NCBI RefSeq assembly: GCF_901000735.1
Contig: NC_081548.1
Span: 12,055,932 to 12,119,931 of the forward strand
Direction: 5' to 3'
Length of the DNA stretch: 64,000 nucleotides
Source of the DNA: Corylus avellana
Taxonomy: Eukaryota > Streptophyta > Magnoliopsida > Fagales > Betulaceae
Shown here: piece by piece, positions 21,391 to 34,838 of the stretch
Position numbering within the stretch: the stretch's first letter is position 1
Layout: each line of letters begins with the position of its first letter
Translations under genes and position numbers: made by a program
The notes under the pieces: model-generated
Told to the model about the DNA's origin: nothing
The model's database searches: none
What the model saw: the letters and a program-made list of their open reading frames with translations, nothing else

Positions 21391-23954
21391 CCTAGGACGA
21401 ACAAAATGGTTAGAGGCGAAGTGAAATTGTTTGGCTCGAAATTTTACGAGCTTGTGCAGAACTTCTAGGCAATCATATCGGCATGTGACACGAAGTGATT
21501 CGAGTTCGTTTGCCCCCCCATTTTAACAAATGAATGATAACTTTTTCTAAAAAAAACAAGTGCACCGATCTCGGCCGGAGCGACTCGACTTTCGTTTCGA
21601 GACCCGCTGACATGATCGCCACGAAGCACTAAGCACCCTCGTAAATTTTCGGGCAAATCGGACGACGTTGTATTTTTTCACAACTAGGACCGAAACCTAG
21701 GCCGTACAAAATGGTCAGAGGCGAAGCGAAATTGTTTGGCCCGAAACTTTACGACCTTGTGCTGAACCTCAAGGCAATCCTATCGACAGGTGGCGCGAAG
21801 TGATTCGATTTTCTTTTCCCCACCATTTTCGCTAACGAACGATAACTTTTTATTAAAATAACAAGTGCCCCGATCGCGGCCGTAACGACTCGAATTTTGT
21901 TTCGAGACCCGCCGACATGATCGCCATGAAGCACTGAGCACGCTTGTAAAATTTTGGAAAATCGGACGACATTGTATTTTTTGACAACCAGGACCGAAAC
22001 CCTAGGCCGAACAAAATGGTTAGAGGCGAAGTGAAATTGTTTGGCTCGAAATTTTACGAGATTGTGCAGAACTTCTAGGAAATCATATCGGCAGGTGACA
22101 CGAAGTGATTCGAGTGTGTTAGCCCCCCCATTTTCACTAACAAACGAAAGCTTTTTCTGAAAATAGCAAGTGCCCCGATCCCGGCCGGAACGACTCGAAT
22201 TTCGTTTTGAGACCCGCCGACATGATCGCCACGAAGCACTGAGCACCCTCGTGAATTTTCGGGTAAATCGGACGATGTTGTATTTTTTCACCACCAGGAT
22301 CGAAACCCTAGGCCAAACAAAATGGTCAGAGGCGAAGTGAAATTGTTTGGCTCGAAATTTTACGAGCTTGTGCAGATCTTCTAGGCAATCATATCGGCAG
22401 GTGACACGAAGTGATTCGAGTTCGTTTGCCCCCATTTTCACTAACGAACGATAACTTTTTCTGAAAATTACAAGTGCCCTGAACCCGGCTGGAACGACTC
22501 GAATTTCGTTTCGAGACGCACCGACATGATTGCCACGAAGCACTGAGCACACTTGTAAATTGTCGGAAAATCGGACGACATTGTATTTTTTGAAAACCAG
22601 GACCGAAACCCTAGGCCGAACGAAATGGTTAGAGGAGAAGTGAAATTGTTTGGCTCAAAAGTTTACGATCTTGTGCAGAACTTCTAGGCAATCATATAAG
22701 CAGGTGACACGAAGTGATTCGAGTTCGTTTGCCCCCCCATTTTCACTAACGAATGATAACTTTTTCTGAAAATTACTAGTGCCCCGATCCCTGTTGGAAC
22801 GACTTGAATTTCATTTCGAGACCTGCCGACATGGTCACCACGAAGCACTGAGAACCCTCGTAAATTTTCGGCTAAATCGGACGACGTTGTATTTTTTCAC
22901 AACTAGGACCGAAACCTTGGCCGAACAAAATGTCAGAGGCGAAGCGAAATTGTTTGGCTCGAAACTTTACGACCTTGTGCAGAACTTCAAGGCAATCCTA
23001 TTGGCAGGTGGCGCGAAGTGATTCGAGTTCGTTTGCCCCACCATTTTCGCTAAAGAACGATAACTTTTTATGAAAATAACAAGTGCCCTGATCCCGGCCG
23101 GAACGACTCGAATTTTGTTTCGAGACCCGCCAACATGATCGCCACGAAGCACTGAGCACGCTTGTAAATTTTTGGAAAATCAGACGACATTGTATTTTTT
23201 GACAACCAGGACCGAAACCCTAGGCCGAACAAAATGGTTTGAGGCGAAGTGAAATTGTTTGACTCGAAATTTTATGAGCTTGTGCAGAACTTCTGGGCAA
23301 TCATATTGGCAGGTGACACGAGATGATTCGAGTTCGTTTGCCCCCCCCATTTTCACAAACGAATGATAACTTTTTCTAAAAATAACAAGTGCACCGATCT
23401 CGGCCGGAACGACTCGACTTTCGTTTCGAGACCCGCCGACATGATCGCCACGAAGCACTGAGCACCCTCGTAAATTTTCGGCTAAATCGGACGACGTTGT
23501 ATTTTTTCACAACTAGGACCGAAACCTAGGCCGAACAAAATGGTTAGAGGCGAAGCGAAATTGTTTGGCCCGAAACTTTACGACCTTGTGCAGAACTTCA
23601 AGGCAATCCTATTGGCAGGTGGCGCGAAGTGATTCGAGTTCGTTTGCCCCACCATTTTCGCTAACGAACGATAACTTTTTATGAAAATAACAAGTACCCC
23701 GACCCTGGCCGGAACGACTCGAATTTTCTTTCGAGACCTGCTGACATGATCACCACGAAGCACTGAGCCCGCTTGTAAATTTTTGGAAAGTCGGACGACG
23801 TTGTATTTTTTGACAACCAGGACCGAAACCCTAGGCCAAACAAAATGGTCAGAGGCGAAGTGAAATTGTTTGGCTCGAAATTTTACGATCTTGTGCAAAA
23901 CTTCTAGGCAATCATATCGGCAGGTGACACGAAGTGATTTGAGTTCGTTTGCCC

Positions 23955-25516
23955 CCCCATTTTCTTTAACGAATGATAACTTTTTCTGAAAATAAAGAGT
24001 GCCACGATCCCGGCCGAAACGACTCGAATTACACTTCAATACCCGCCGATATGATCACCACGATGCATAGAGCACCCTCCTAAATTTTCTGGCAAATCGG
24101 ACGACGTTGTTTTTTTTCACATCCAGGACCGAAACCCTAGGCCGAACAACATGGTCGGAGGCGAAGTGAAATTGGTTGGCTCGAAATTTTACGAGCTTGT
24201 GCAGAACTTCTAGGCAATCATATCGGCAGGTGACACGAAGTGGTTCGAGTTCGTTTGCCCCCCATTTTTCTTTGACGAACGATAACTTTTTCTGAAAATA
24301 AAGAGTGCCACGATCCCGGCCGAAACGACTCGAATTACACTTCAATACCCGCCGATATGATCACCACGATGCATAGAGCACCCTCCTAAATTTTCTGGCA
24401 AATCGGACGACGTTGTTTTTTTTCACATCCAGGACCGAAACCCTAGGCCGAACAACATGGTCGGAGGCGAAGTGAAATTGGTTGGCTCGAAATTTTACGA
24501 GCTTGTGCAGAACTTCTAGGCAATCATATCGGCAGGTGATTCGAGTTCGTTTGCCCCCCCATTTTCTTTAACGAACGATAACTTTTTTTTGAAAATAACA
24601 AGTGCCCCGATCCCGGCCGAAACGACTCGAATTACACTTCGACACCCGCCGACATCATCGCCACTATGCACAGAGCACCCTCGTAAATTTTCTGGCAAAT
24701 CAGACGACGTTGTATTCTTTCACAACCAGGACCGAAACCCTAAGCCGAACAAAATGGTCGTAGAGGAAGTGAAATTGTTTGGCTCGAAATTTTACGAGCT
24801 TGTGCAGAACTTCTAGGCAATCATATCGGCAGGTGACACCAAGTGATTCGAATTCGTTTGCCCCCCATTTTTCTTTGACGAACGATAACTTTTTCTGAAA
24901 ATAAAGAGTGCTGCGATCCCGGCCGAAACGACTCGAATTACACTTCGACACCCGCCGACATGATCGCCACGATGCCCAGAGCACCCTCGTAGATTTTCGG
25001 GCAAATCGGACGACGTTGTATTTTTTCACAACCGGGACCGAAACCTTAGGCCGAACAAAATGGACGGATGCGAAGTGAAGTTGTTTGGCTCGAAATTTTA
25101 CGAGCTTGTGCAGAACTTCTAGGAAATCATATCGGCAGGTGACACGAAGTGATTCAACTTCCTTTGCCCCCCATTTTTCTTTGACGAACGATAACTTTTT
25201 CTGAAAATAACGAGTGCTGCGATCCCGGCCGAAACGACTCGAATTACACTTCGACACCCGTCGACATGATCGGCACGATGCCCAGAGCACCCTCGTAAAT
25301 TTTCTAGCAAATCGGACGACGTTGTATTTTTTCACAACCGGGACCGAAACCCTAGGCCGAACAAAATGGTCGGATGCAAAGTGAAGTTGTTTGGCTCGAA
25401 ATTTTACGAGCTTGTGCAGAACTTCTAGGCAATCATATCGGCAGGTGACACGAAGTGATTCGAGTTCCTTTGCCCCCCATTTTTCTTTGACGAACGATAA
25501 CTTTTTCTGAAAATAA
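23955..25516 (-). repeat. Satellite block S5, minus orientation, S2-like subtype
   Basis: About five monomers with the S2-type diagnostics in reverse complement ('attttctttaacgaa', 'cgaattacacttc', 'gatgcatagagcaccctc'), but without the ~10-nt loss. Adjacent monomers are unusually similar, for example 23990-24120 and 24295-24425, suggesting recent single-monomer expansion. The best matches to this block in the window are 7661-8926 and the far right edge, 63355-64000. Confidence 0.9.
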
Positions 25517-25616
25517 NNNNNNNNNNNNNNNNNNNNNNNNNNNNNNNNNNNNNNNNNNNNNNNNNNNNNNNNNNNNNNNNNNNNNNNNNNNNNNNNNNNN
25601 NNNNNNNNNNNNNNNN
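25517..25616. other. Assembly gap (100 N)
   Basis: Exactly 100 N. It truncates the left arm of the palindrome that follows. Confidence 1.
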
Positions 25617-26717
25617 CAATCATGTCGGCGGGTGGCAAGAAGTGATTCGAGTTTGTTTGCCCACCTATTTTCACTAACGAACGATGACTTTTTATGAAAA
25701 TAACAAGTGCCTCGATCCCGGCCGGAACGACTCGAATTTTGTTTCGAGAACCGCTGACATGATCGCCACGAAGCACTAAGCACGCTTGTAAATTTTCGGG
25801 CAAATTGGACGACATTGTATTTTTTCACAACCAGGACCAAAACCCTAGGCCGAACAAAATGGTCAGGGGCAAAGTAAAATTGTTTGGCTCAAAATTTTAC
25901 TAGCTTGTGCAGAACTTCTAGGCAATCATATTGGCAGGTGACACGAAGTGATTCGAGTTCGTTTGTCCCCCCCTTTTCACTAACTAATGATAACATTTCG
26001 GCGAAAATGCAGTTTACCCCCCTGAAGTTTCAGGAGTTTTTCAATTTAAACCCCAAAGTTCAAAAATTGGCAATCTACCCCCCTGACGTTTCAAAAATTG
26101 GCAATTTAAACCTTCCGTTTAATTTTTCCGTTAAATTGGGCGGAAAATTTTTTTAAAAAGACTGAGGGTAGTGATGTAATTTCACAGATTTCCGTCCATT
26201 TAGACGGAAAAATTAAACGGAGGGTTTAAATTGCCAATTTTTGAAACGTCAGGGGGTAGATTGCCAATTTTTGAACTTTGGGGTTTAAATTGAAAAACTC
26301 CTGAAACTTCAGGGGGGTAAACTGCATTTTCGCCGAAATGTTATCATTAGTTAGTGAAAAGGGGGGGACAAACGAACTCGAATCACTTCGTGTCACCTGC
26401 CAATATGATTGCCTAGAAGTTCTGCACAAGCTAGTAAAATTTTGAGCCAAACAATTTTACTTTGCCCCTGACCATTTTGTTCGGCCTAGGGTTTTGGTCC
26501 TGGTTGTGAAAAAATACAATGTCGTCCAATTTGCCCGAAAATTTACAAGCGTGCTTAGTGCTTCGTGGCGATCATGTCAGCGGTTCTCGAAACAAAATTC
26601 GAGTCGTTCCGGCCGGGATCGAGGCACTTGTTATTTTCATAAAAAGTCATCGTTCGTTAGTGAAAATAGGTGGGCAAACAAACTCGAATCACTTCTTGCC
26701 ACCCGCCGACATGATTG
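25617..26717. repeat. Large palindrome joining minus and plus satellite
   Basis: Bases pair symmetrically about position 26167 (coordinate x with 52334 minus x). Satellite at 25617-25998 is the reverse complement of 26336-26717 with no difference that I found. The interior is a foldback element. Outside the palindrome the left is hidden by a gap, and the right continues as W-type plus-oriented satellite. A normal insertion would leave the same satellite orientation on both sides, so this is an inverted duplication or an assembly foldback. Confidence 0.92.
25999..26335. mobile_element. Foldback/MITE-like element with ~155-bp inverted arms
   Basis: Not satellite. It begins GGCGAAAATGCAGTTTACCC and ends with the reverse complement. 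Arms are nearly perfect outside and imperfect inside: a C6 versus G5 run near 26080/26253, then accTTccg versus accCTccg. The central loop is about 26130-26200. Sub-motifs such as 'caaaaattggcaat' repeat within each arm. It has no coding capacity. Arm-dominated, AT-rich non-coding DNA is typical of foldback elements or MITEs. No family is assigned, and flanking inversion removes any readable target-site duplication. Confidence 0.65.
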
Positions 26718-29700
26718 CCTCAATGTTCTGCACAAGCTAGTCAATTCACGGGACAAACAATTTCACTTCGCAACTGACCATTTTGTTTGGCCTAGGATTT
26801 CCGTCCTAGTTGTGAAAATATACAACCTCCTCCGATTTGCCCAAAATTTATGAGCGTGCTCAGTGCCTCGAGGCGATCATGTCGGTGTGTGGTTTTCAGA
26901 AATTCGAGTCGTTCCAGCCGGGATCCAGACTCTTGTGAACTTTCAGAAAAACTTATCGTTCGTTAGTGAAGTTGGGGGGCCAAACGAACTCGAATCACTT
27001 CTTGCTACCCGTCGACATGATTGCCTCGATGTTCTGCACAAGCTCGTAAATTTACGGGACAAACAATTTCGCTTCGCATCTGACCATTTTGTTCGGCCTA
27101 GGGTTTCAGCCCTAGTTGTGAAAAAATACAACCTCGGCCGATTTGCAAAAAAATTTATGACCGTGTTCAGTGCCTCGAGGCGATCATGTTGGTGTGTGGT
27201 TTTCAGAAATTCAAGTCGTTCCGGCCGGGATCCGGACTCTTGTGAACTTTCAAAAAAACTTATCGTTCGTTAGTGAATTTGGGGGGGCAAACGTACTCGA
27301 ATCATTTCTTGCCACCCGCCGACATGATTGCCTCGATGTTCTGCACAAGCTCATAAATTTACTGGACAAACAATTTCGCTTCGCATCTGAACATTTTGTT
27401 TGGGCTAGGGCTTCGGTCCTAGTTGTGAAAAAAAAACAGCCTCGTCCGATTTGCAAAAAAATTTATGAGCGTGCTCAGTGCCTCGAGGCGATCATGTCGG
27501 TGTGTGATTTTCAAAAATTCGAGTCGTTCCGGCCAGGATCTGGGCTCTTGTGAACTTTCAAAAAAACTTATCGTTCGTTAGTGAAGTTGGGGGGCCAAAC
27601 GAACTCGAATCACTTCTTGCCACCCACCGACATGATTGCCTCGATGTTCTGCACAAGCTCGTAAATTTACGGGACAAACAATTTCGCTTCGCATCTGACC
27701 ATTTTGTTCGGCCTAGGGTTTCGGTCCTAGTTGTGAAAAAATACAACCTCGTCCGATTTGCACGAAATTTTACGAGCGTGCTCAGTGCCTCGAGGCCATC
27801 ATGTCGGAGGGTGGTTTACAGAAATTCGAGTTGTTTCGGCCGGGATCCGGGCTGTTGTGAACTTTCAGGAAAAGTTATCGTTCGTTAGTGAAGTTAGGGG
27901 GGCAAACGAACTCGAATCACATCTTTCCACCCGCCGACATGATTGCCTCGATGTTCTGCACAAGTTCGTAAATTTATGGGACAAACAATTTCACTTTGCA
28001 TCTGACTATTTTGTTTGGCCTAGGATTTCGGTCCTAGTTGTGAAAAAATACAACCTCATCCGATTTGCCCAAAATTTTATGAGCGTGCTCAGTGCCTCGA
28101 GGCGATCATGTCGGTGTGTGATTTTCAAAAATTCGAGTCGTTCCGGCCAGGATCTGGGCTCTTGTGAACTTTCAAAAAAACTTATCGTTCGTTAGTGAAG
28201 TTGGGGGGCCAAACGAACTCGAATCACTTCTTGCCACCCACCGACATGATTGCCTCGATGTTCTGCACAAGCTCGTAAATTTACGGGACAGACAATTTCG
28301 CTTCGCATCTGACCATTTTGTTTGGCCTAGGGTTTCCGTCCTAGTTGTGAAAATATACAACCTCCTTCGATTTGCCCAAAAGTTTATGAGCGTGCTCAGA
28401 GCCTCGAGGCGATCATGTCGGTGTTTGGTTTTCTGAAATTCGAGTCGTTCCGGCCGGGATCCGAACTCTTGCGAACTTTCAGAAAAACTTATCGTTCGTT
28501 AGTGAAGTGTGGGGGGCAAACGTACTTGAATCACTTCTCGCCACCCGCCGACATGATTGCCTCGATGTTCTGCACAAGCTCGTAAATTTACGGGACAGAC
28601 AATTTCGCTTCGCATCTGACCATTTTGTTTGGCCTAGGGTTTCCGTCCTAGTTGTGAAAATATACAACCTCCTCCGATTTGCCCAAAAGTTTATGAGCGT
28701 GCTCAGAGCCTCGAGGCGATCATGTCGGTGTCTGGTTTTCTGAAATTCGAGTCGTTCCGGCCGGGATCCGAACTCTTGTGAACTTTCAGAAAAACTTATC
28801 GTTCGTTAGTGAAGTTGGGTGGGCAAACGAACTCGAATCACTTCGTGCCACCCACTGACATGATTGCCTCGAAGTTTTGCACAAGCTCGTAAATTTTCAG
28901 GCCAAACAATTTCGCTTCGCATCTGACCATTTTGTTCGGCCTAGGGTTTCAGTCATAGTTGTGAAAAAATACAACCTCGTCCGATTTATTTAAAATTTAT
29001 GAGCGTGCTCAGTGCCTTGAGGCGATCATGTCGGGGGGCGGTTTTCAGAAATTCGAGTTTTTTCGGCCGAGATCCGGGCTCTTGTGAACTTTAAGCAAAA
29101 CTTATCATTCGTTAGTGAAATTGGGGGGGGCAAACGAACTCGAATCACTGCTTGGCACCCACCGACATGATTGCCTCGATGTTCTGCCCAAGCTCGTAAA
29201 TTTACGAGACAAACAATTTCGCTTCGCATCTGACAATTTTGTTCGGCCTAGGGTTTTGGTCCTAGTTGTAAAAAAATACAACCTCGTCCGATTTGCACGA
29301 AATTTTACGAGCGTGCTCAGTGCCTCGAGGCCATCATGTCGGTGGGTGGTTTTCAGAAATTCGAGTCGTTCCGGCCGGGATCCGGGCTTTTGTGAACTTT
29401 CAGAAAAACTTATTGTTCGTTAGTGAAGTTACGGGGGCAAACGAACACGAATCACATCTTGCCACCCGCCGACATGATTCCCTCGATGTTTTGCACAAGC
29501 TCATAAATTTACGGGACAAACAATTTCGCTTCGCATCGGACCATTTTGTTTGGCCTAGGGTTTCGGTCCTAGTTGTGAAAAGAATACAAGCTCGTCTGAT
29601 TTGCACAAAATTTTATGAGTATGCTCAGTGCCTCGAGGCGATCATGTCGGTGTGTGGTTTTCAGAACTTCGAGTCGTTCTGGCCGGGATCCGGGCTCTTG

Positions 29701-30426
29701 CCAACTTTTAAAAAAACTTATCGTTCGTTAGTGAAGTTGGGTGGGCAAACGAACTCGAATCACTTAATGCCACCCGCCGACATGATTGCCTCGAAGTTCT
29801 GCACAAGCTCGTAAATTTTCGGGCCAAACAATTTTGCTTCGCAGCTGACCATTTTGTTCGGCCTAGGGTTTCGGTCCTAGTTGTGAAAAAATACAACCTC
29901 GTCCAATTTGCACAGAATCTTATGAGCGTGCTCAGTGCCTCGAGGCGATCATGTCGGTGGATGGTTTTCAAAAATTTGAGTCGTTCCGGCCGGGATCCGG
30001 GCTCTTGTGAACTTTCAAAAAAACTTATCATTCGTTAGTGAAGTTTGGGTGGCAAACGAACTCGAATCACTTCTTGCTACCCGCCGACATGATTGCCTCG
30101 ATGTTCTGCGCAAGCTCGTAAAGTTACGGGACAAACAATTTCGCTTCGCATCTGACCATTTTGTTTGGCCTAGGGTTACAGTCCTAGTTGTGAAAAAATA
30201 GAACCTCGTCCGATTTATTTAAAATTTATGAGCGTGCTCAGTGCCTTGAGGCGATCATGTCGGGGGGTGGTTTTCAGAAATTCGAGTTTTTTCAGCCGAG
30301 ATCCAGGCTCTTGTGAATTCCAAGCAAAACTTATCATTCGTTAGTGAAGTTGGGGGGGCAAACGAACTCGAATCACTTCTTGCCACCCACCGACATGATT
30401 GCCTCGATATTCTGCCCAAGCTCGTA

Positions 30427-30526
30427 NNNNNNNNNNNNNNNNNNNNNNNNNNNNNNNNNNNNNNNNNNNNNNNNNNNNNNNNNNNNNNNNNNNNNNNNNN
30501 NNNNNNNNNNNNNNNNNNNNNNNNNN
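30427..30526. other. Assembly gap (100 N)
   Basis: Exactly 100 N, with W-type plus-oriented satellite on both sides. Confidence 1.
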
Positions 30527-33500
30527 TCGTTCGTTAGTGAAGTTGGGGGGGCAAACGAACTCGGATCACTTCGTGCCACCAGCCTACATGATTGCCTCGA
30601 TGTTCTGCACAAGCTCGTAAATTTACGGGACAAACAATTTCGATTCGCATCTGACCATTTTGTTCGGCCTAGGGTTTCGGTCCTAGTTGTGAAAATATAC
30701 AACCTTGTCCGATTTTCACGAAATTTTCCAAGCGTCCTCAATGCTTCGAGGCGATCATGTCGGCGGGTGGCACGAAGACATTCGAGTCATTCTGGCTATG
30801 ATCGGGGCTCTTGTGAACTTTCAGGAAAAGTTATCGTTCGTTAGTGAAGATAGGGGGGCAAACAAAGTCGAATCACTTCGTGCCACTCGCCGACATGATT
30901 GCCTCTAAGTTCTGCACAAGCTCGTAAACTTTCGGGCCAAACAATTTCGCTTCGCATCTGACCATTTTGTTCGGCCTAGGGTTTCAGTCCTAGTTGTGAA
31001 AAAATACAAGCTGCCCCGATTTGCCAAAAATTTTACAAGCGTGCACTGTGCCTCGAGGCGATCATGTCGGTGGATGGTTTTCAGAAATTCGAGTCATTCC
31101 TGCCGGGATCCGGGCTCTTGTGAACTTTCAAAAAAACTTATCGTTCGTTAGTGAAGTTTGGGTGGCAAACGAACTCGAATCACTTCTTGCCACCCGCCGA
31201 CATGATTGCCTCGATGTTCTGCACAAGCTCGTAAATTTACGGGACAAACAATTTCGCTTCGCATCTGACCATTTTGTTTGGCCTAGGGTTATAGTCCTAG
31301 CTGTGAAAAAATAGAACCTCGTTCGATTTACTTAATATTTTATGAGCGTGCTCAGTGCCTCGAGGTGATCATGTTGGTGTGTGGTGTTTAGAAATTTGAG
31401 TCGTTCCGGCTGGGATTCGGGCTTCTGGGAACTTTCAGAAAAACTTATCGTTCGTCAGTGAAGTTGGGGGTGCAAACGAACTCGAATCACTTCTTGCCAC
31501 CCGCCGAAATGATTTCCTCGATGTTCTGCACAAGCTCATAAATTTACGGGACAAACAATTTCGTTTCGCAATTGACCATTTTGTTCGTCTGATTTGCCGG
31601 ATTTTTTTCGAGCATGCTTAGTGCCTCGAGGCGATCATGTCGGGGGGTGGTTTTCAGAAATTCGAGTTGCTCCGGCCAGGATCCGAGCTCTTGTGAACTT
31701 TCAGCAAAACTTATCGTTCGTTAGTGAAGTTGGGGGGCAAACAAACTCGAATCGCTTCGTGCCACCCTCCTACATGATTGCCTCGATGTTCTGCACAAGC
31801 TCGTAAATTTATGGGACAAGCAATTTCGCTTCGCAATTGACCATTTGGTTCGGCCTAGGGCATCGGTCCTAGTTGTGAAAAAATACAACCTCGTCTGATT
31901 TGCTTGATTTTTTACGAGCGTGCTCAGTGTCTCAAGGTGATCATGTCGGGGGGTGGTTTTTAGAAATTCGAGTTGTTCCGGCCGGGATCCGGGCTTTTGC
32001 GAACTTTCAGAAAAACTTATGGTTCGTTAGTGAAGTTTGGGTGGCAAACGAACTCGAATCACTTCTTGCCACCCACCGACATGATTGCCTCGATGTTCTG
32101 CGCAAGCTCATAAATTTACGGGACAAACTATTTCGCTTCGCATCTGACCATTTTTATCGTCCTAGGGTTTCGGACCTAGTTGTGAAAAAATACAACCTCG
32201 TCCGATTTGCACGAAATTTTACGAGCGTGCTCAGTGCCTCGAGGCCATCATGTCGGTGGGTGGCACGAAGAAATTCGAGTCGTTCTGGCTATGATCGGGG
32301 CTCTTGTGATCTTTCAGGAAAAATTATCGTTCGTTAGTGAAGATAGGGGGGCAAACAAAGTCGAATCACTTCGTGCCACCCGCCGACATGATTGCCTTGA
32401 AGTTCTGCACAAGCTCGTAAACTTTCGAGCCAAACAATTTCACTTCGACCATTTTGTTCGGCCAAGGGTTTCAGTCCTAGTTGTGAAAAAATACAAGCTC
32501 GCCCGATTTGCCCAAAATTTTACGAGCGTACACACTGCCTCGAGGCGATCATGTCGGTGGATGGTTTTCAGAAATCCGAGTCGTTCCGGCCGGGATCCGG
32601 GCTCTTGTGAACTTTCAGAAAAACTTATCGTTCGTTAGTGAAGATGGGGGGGCAAACGAACTTGAATGACTTCGTGCCACCCACCGACATGATTGCCTCG
32701 AAGTTTTGCACACGCTCGTAAATTTTTGGGACAAACAATTTCGCTTCTCATCTGACCATTTTGTTCGGCCTAGGGTTTTGGTCCTACTTGTGAAAAAATA
32801 CAACCTCGTCCGATTTGCCCGATATTTTACGAGCGTGCTCACTGGCTCAAGGCGATCATGTCGGAGGGTGGTTTTCAGAAATTTGACTCATTCCGACCGG
32901 GATCCGGGCTCTTGTGAACTTTCAGAAAAACTTATCGTTCACTAGGGAAGTTGGGGGGGCAAACGAACTCTAATCATTTCGTGCCACCAACCAACATGAG
33001 TGCCTCGAAGTTCTGCACAAGCTCGTAAATTTATAGGCCAAACAATTTCACTTCGCATCTGACCATTTTGTTCGGCCTAGGGTTTTCCTCCTAGTTGTGA
33101 AAAAAAACAACCTCATCCGATTTGCCCAAAATTTTACGAGCGTGCTCAGTGCCTTAAGGCGATCATGTCGGTGGGTGGTTTTAAGAAGTTCGAGTCGTTC
33201 CGGCCAAGATCTGGGCTCTTGTGAACTTTCATAAAAACTTATCGTTCGTTAGTGAAGTTGGGGGGGCAAACAAACTCGAATCACTTCGTGTCACCCGCCG
33301 ACATGATTGCCTCGAAGTTCTACACAAGCTCGTAAATTTACGGGCCAAAGAATTTCACTTTGCATCTGACCATTTTGTTCGGCCTAGGGTTTTGGTCCTA
33401 GTTGTGAAAAAAAACAACCTCATCCAATTTGCCTGATATTTTACGAGCGTGCTCAGTTCCTTGAGGCGATCATGTCGAGGGGTGGTTTTCTGAAATTCAA

Positions 33501-34557
33501 GTCGTTCCGGCCAGGATTCGGCTCTTCTGAATTTTCGGCAAAACTTATCGTTCACTAGGGAAGTTGAGGGGCAAACGAACTGGAATCACATCGTGCCACC
33601 CGCCAACATGATTGCCTCGAAGTTCTGCACAAGCTCGTAAATTTACGGGCCAAATAATTTCACTTCGCATCTGACCATTTTGTTCGGCCTAGGGTTTTCC
33701 TCCTAGTTGTGAAAAAAAACATCCTCATCCGATTTGCCCAAAATTTTATGAGCGTGCTCAGTGCCTTGAGGCGATCATGTCGGTGGGTGGTTTTAAGAAG
33801 TTCAAGTCGTTCCGGCCAGGATCCGGGCTCTTGTGAACTTTCATAAAAACTTATCATTCGTTAGTGAAGTTGGGGGGGCAAACAAACTCGAATCACTTCG
33901 TGTCACCTTCCGACATGATTGCCTCGAAGTTTTGCACAAGCTCGTAAATTTACGGGCCAAACAATTTCACTTCGCATCTGACCATTTTGTTCGGCCTAGG
34001 GTTTTGCTCCTAGTTGTGAAAAAAAACAACCTCATCCAATTTGCCCATAATTTTACGAGCGTGCTCAGTGCCTGGAGGCGATCATGTCAGTGGGTGGTTT
34101 TAACAAATTCGAGTCGTTCCGGCCGGAATCCGGGCTCTTGTGAACTTTCATAAAAACTTATCGTTCGTTAGTGAAGTTGGGGGGGCAAACGAACTCGAAT
34201 CACTTTGTGCCACCCGCCGACATGATTGCCTCGAACTTCTGCACAAGCTCATAAATTTTCGGGCCAAACAATTTTGCTTCGCATCTGACCGTTTTGTTTG
34301 GCCTAGGGTTTCGGTCCTAGTTGTGAAAAAAAACAACCTTGCCCGATTTGCCCGAAATTTTATGAGCGTGCTCAGTGCCTTGATGCGATCATGTCGGTGG
34401 ATGGTTTTCAGAAATTCGAGTCGTTCTAGCCGGGATTCGAGCTCTTGTGAACTATCAGAAAAACTTATCGTTCATTAGTGAAGTTGGAGGGGCAAACGAA
34501 ACGAACTCGAATCAATTCGTGCCACCCGCCGACATGATTGCCTCGAAGTTCTGCACA

Positions 34558-34577
34558 NNNNNNNNNNNNNNNNNNNN
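34558..34577. other. Assembly gap (20 N)
   Basis: Short N run inside a W monomer; the flanking monomer is in register across it. Confidence 1.
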
Positions 34578-34812
34578 GTAAATTTACGGGCCAAAAAATT
34601 TCACTTCGCATCTGACCATTTTGTTCGGCCTAGGGTTTTGCTCTTAGTTGTGAAAAAAAACAACCTCATCCAATTTGCCCATAATTTTTCGAGCGTGCTC
34701 AGTGCCTCGAGGCGATCATGTCGGTGGGTGGTTTTAATAAATTCGAGTCGTTCCGGCCGGGATCCGGGCTCTTGTGAACTTTCATAAAAACTTATCGTTC
34801 ATTAGTGAAGTT

Positions 34813-34838
34813 NNNNNNNNNNNNNNNNNNNNNNNNNN
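34813..34838. other. Assembly gap (26 N)
   Basis: Short N run exactly where the G-run of the monomer should be, suggesting a homopolymer-related drop-out. Confidence 1.

Larger units (their letters stand above)
12096..23954 (-). repeat. Satellite block S4, subtype S, minus orientation
   Basis: About 39 monomers reading as the reverse complement of S3 (landmark AAACCCTAGGCC, G-run seen as CCCCCCC). Monomer length stays near 305 bp. It contains two sets of higher-order repeats (12096-16690 and 16540-19065) and a 28-N gap at 21363-21390. Open frames up to 267 codons (21749-22552) are read-through of in-phase monomers, with no independent sign of coding. Confidence 0.95.

Noticed and set aside
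25884..26156. 90-codon frame crossing from satellite into the foldback element
   Set aside because: Its mirror copy exists on the other palindrome arm; it is satellite read-through into AT-rich arm sequence.
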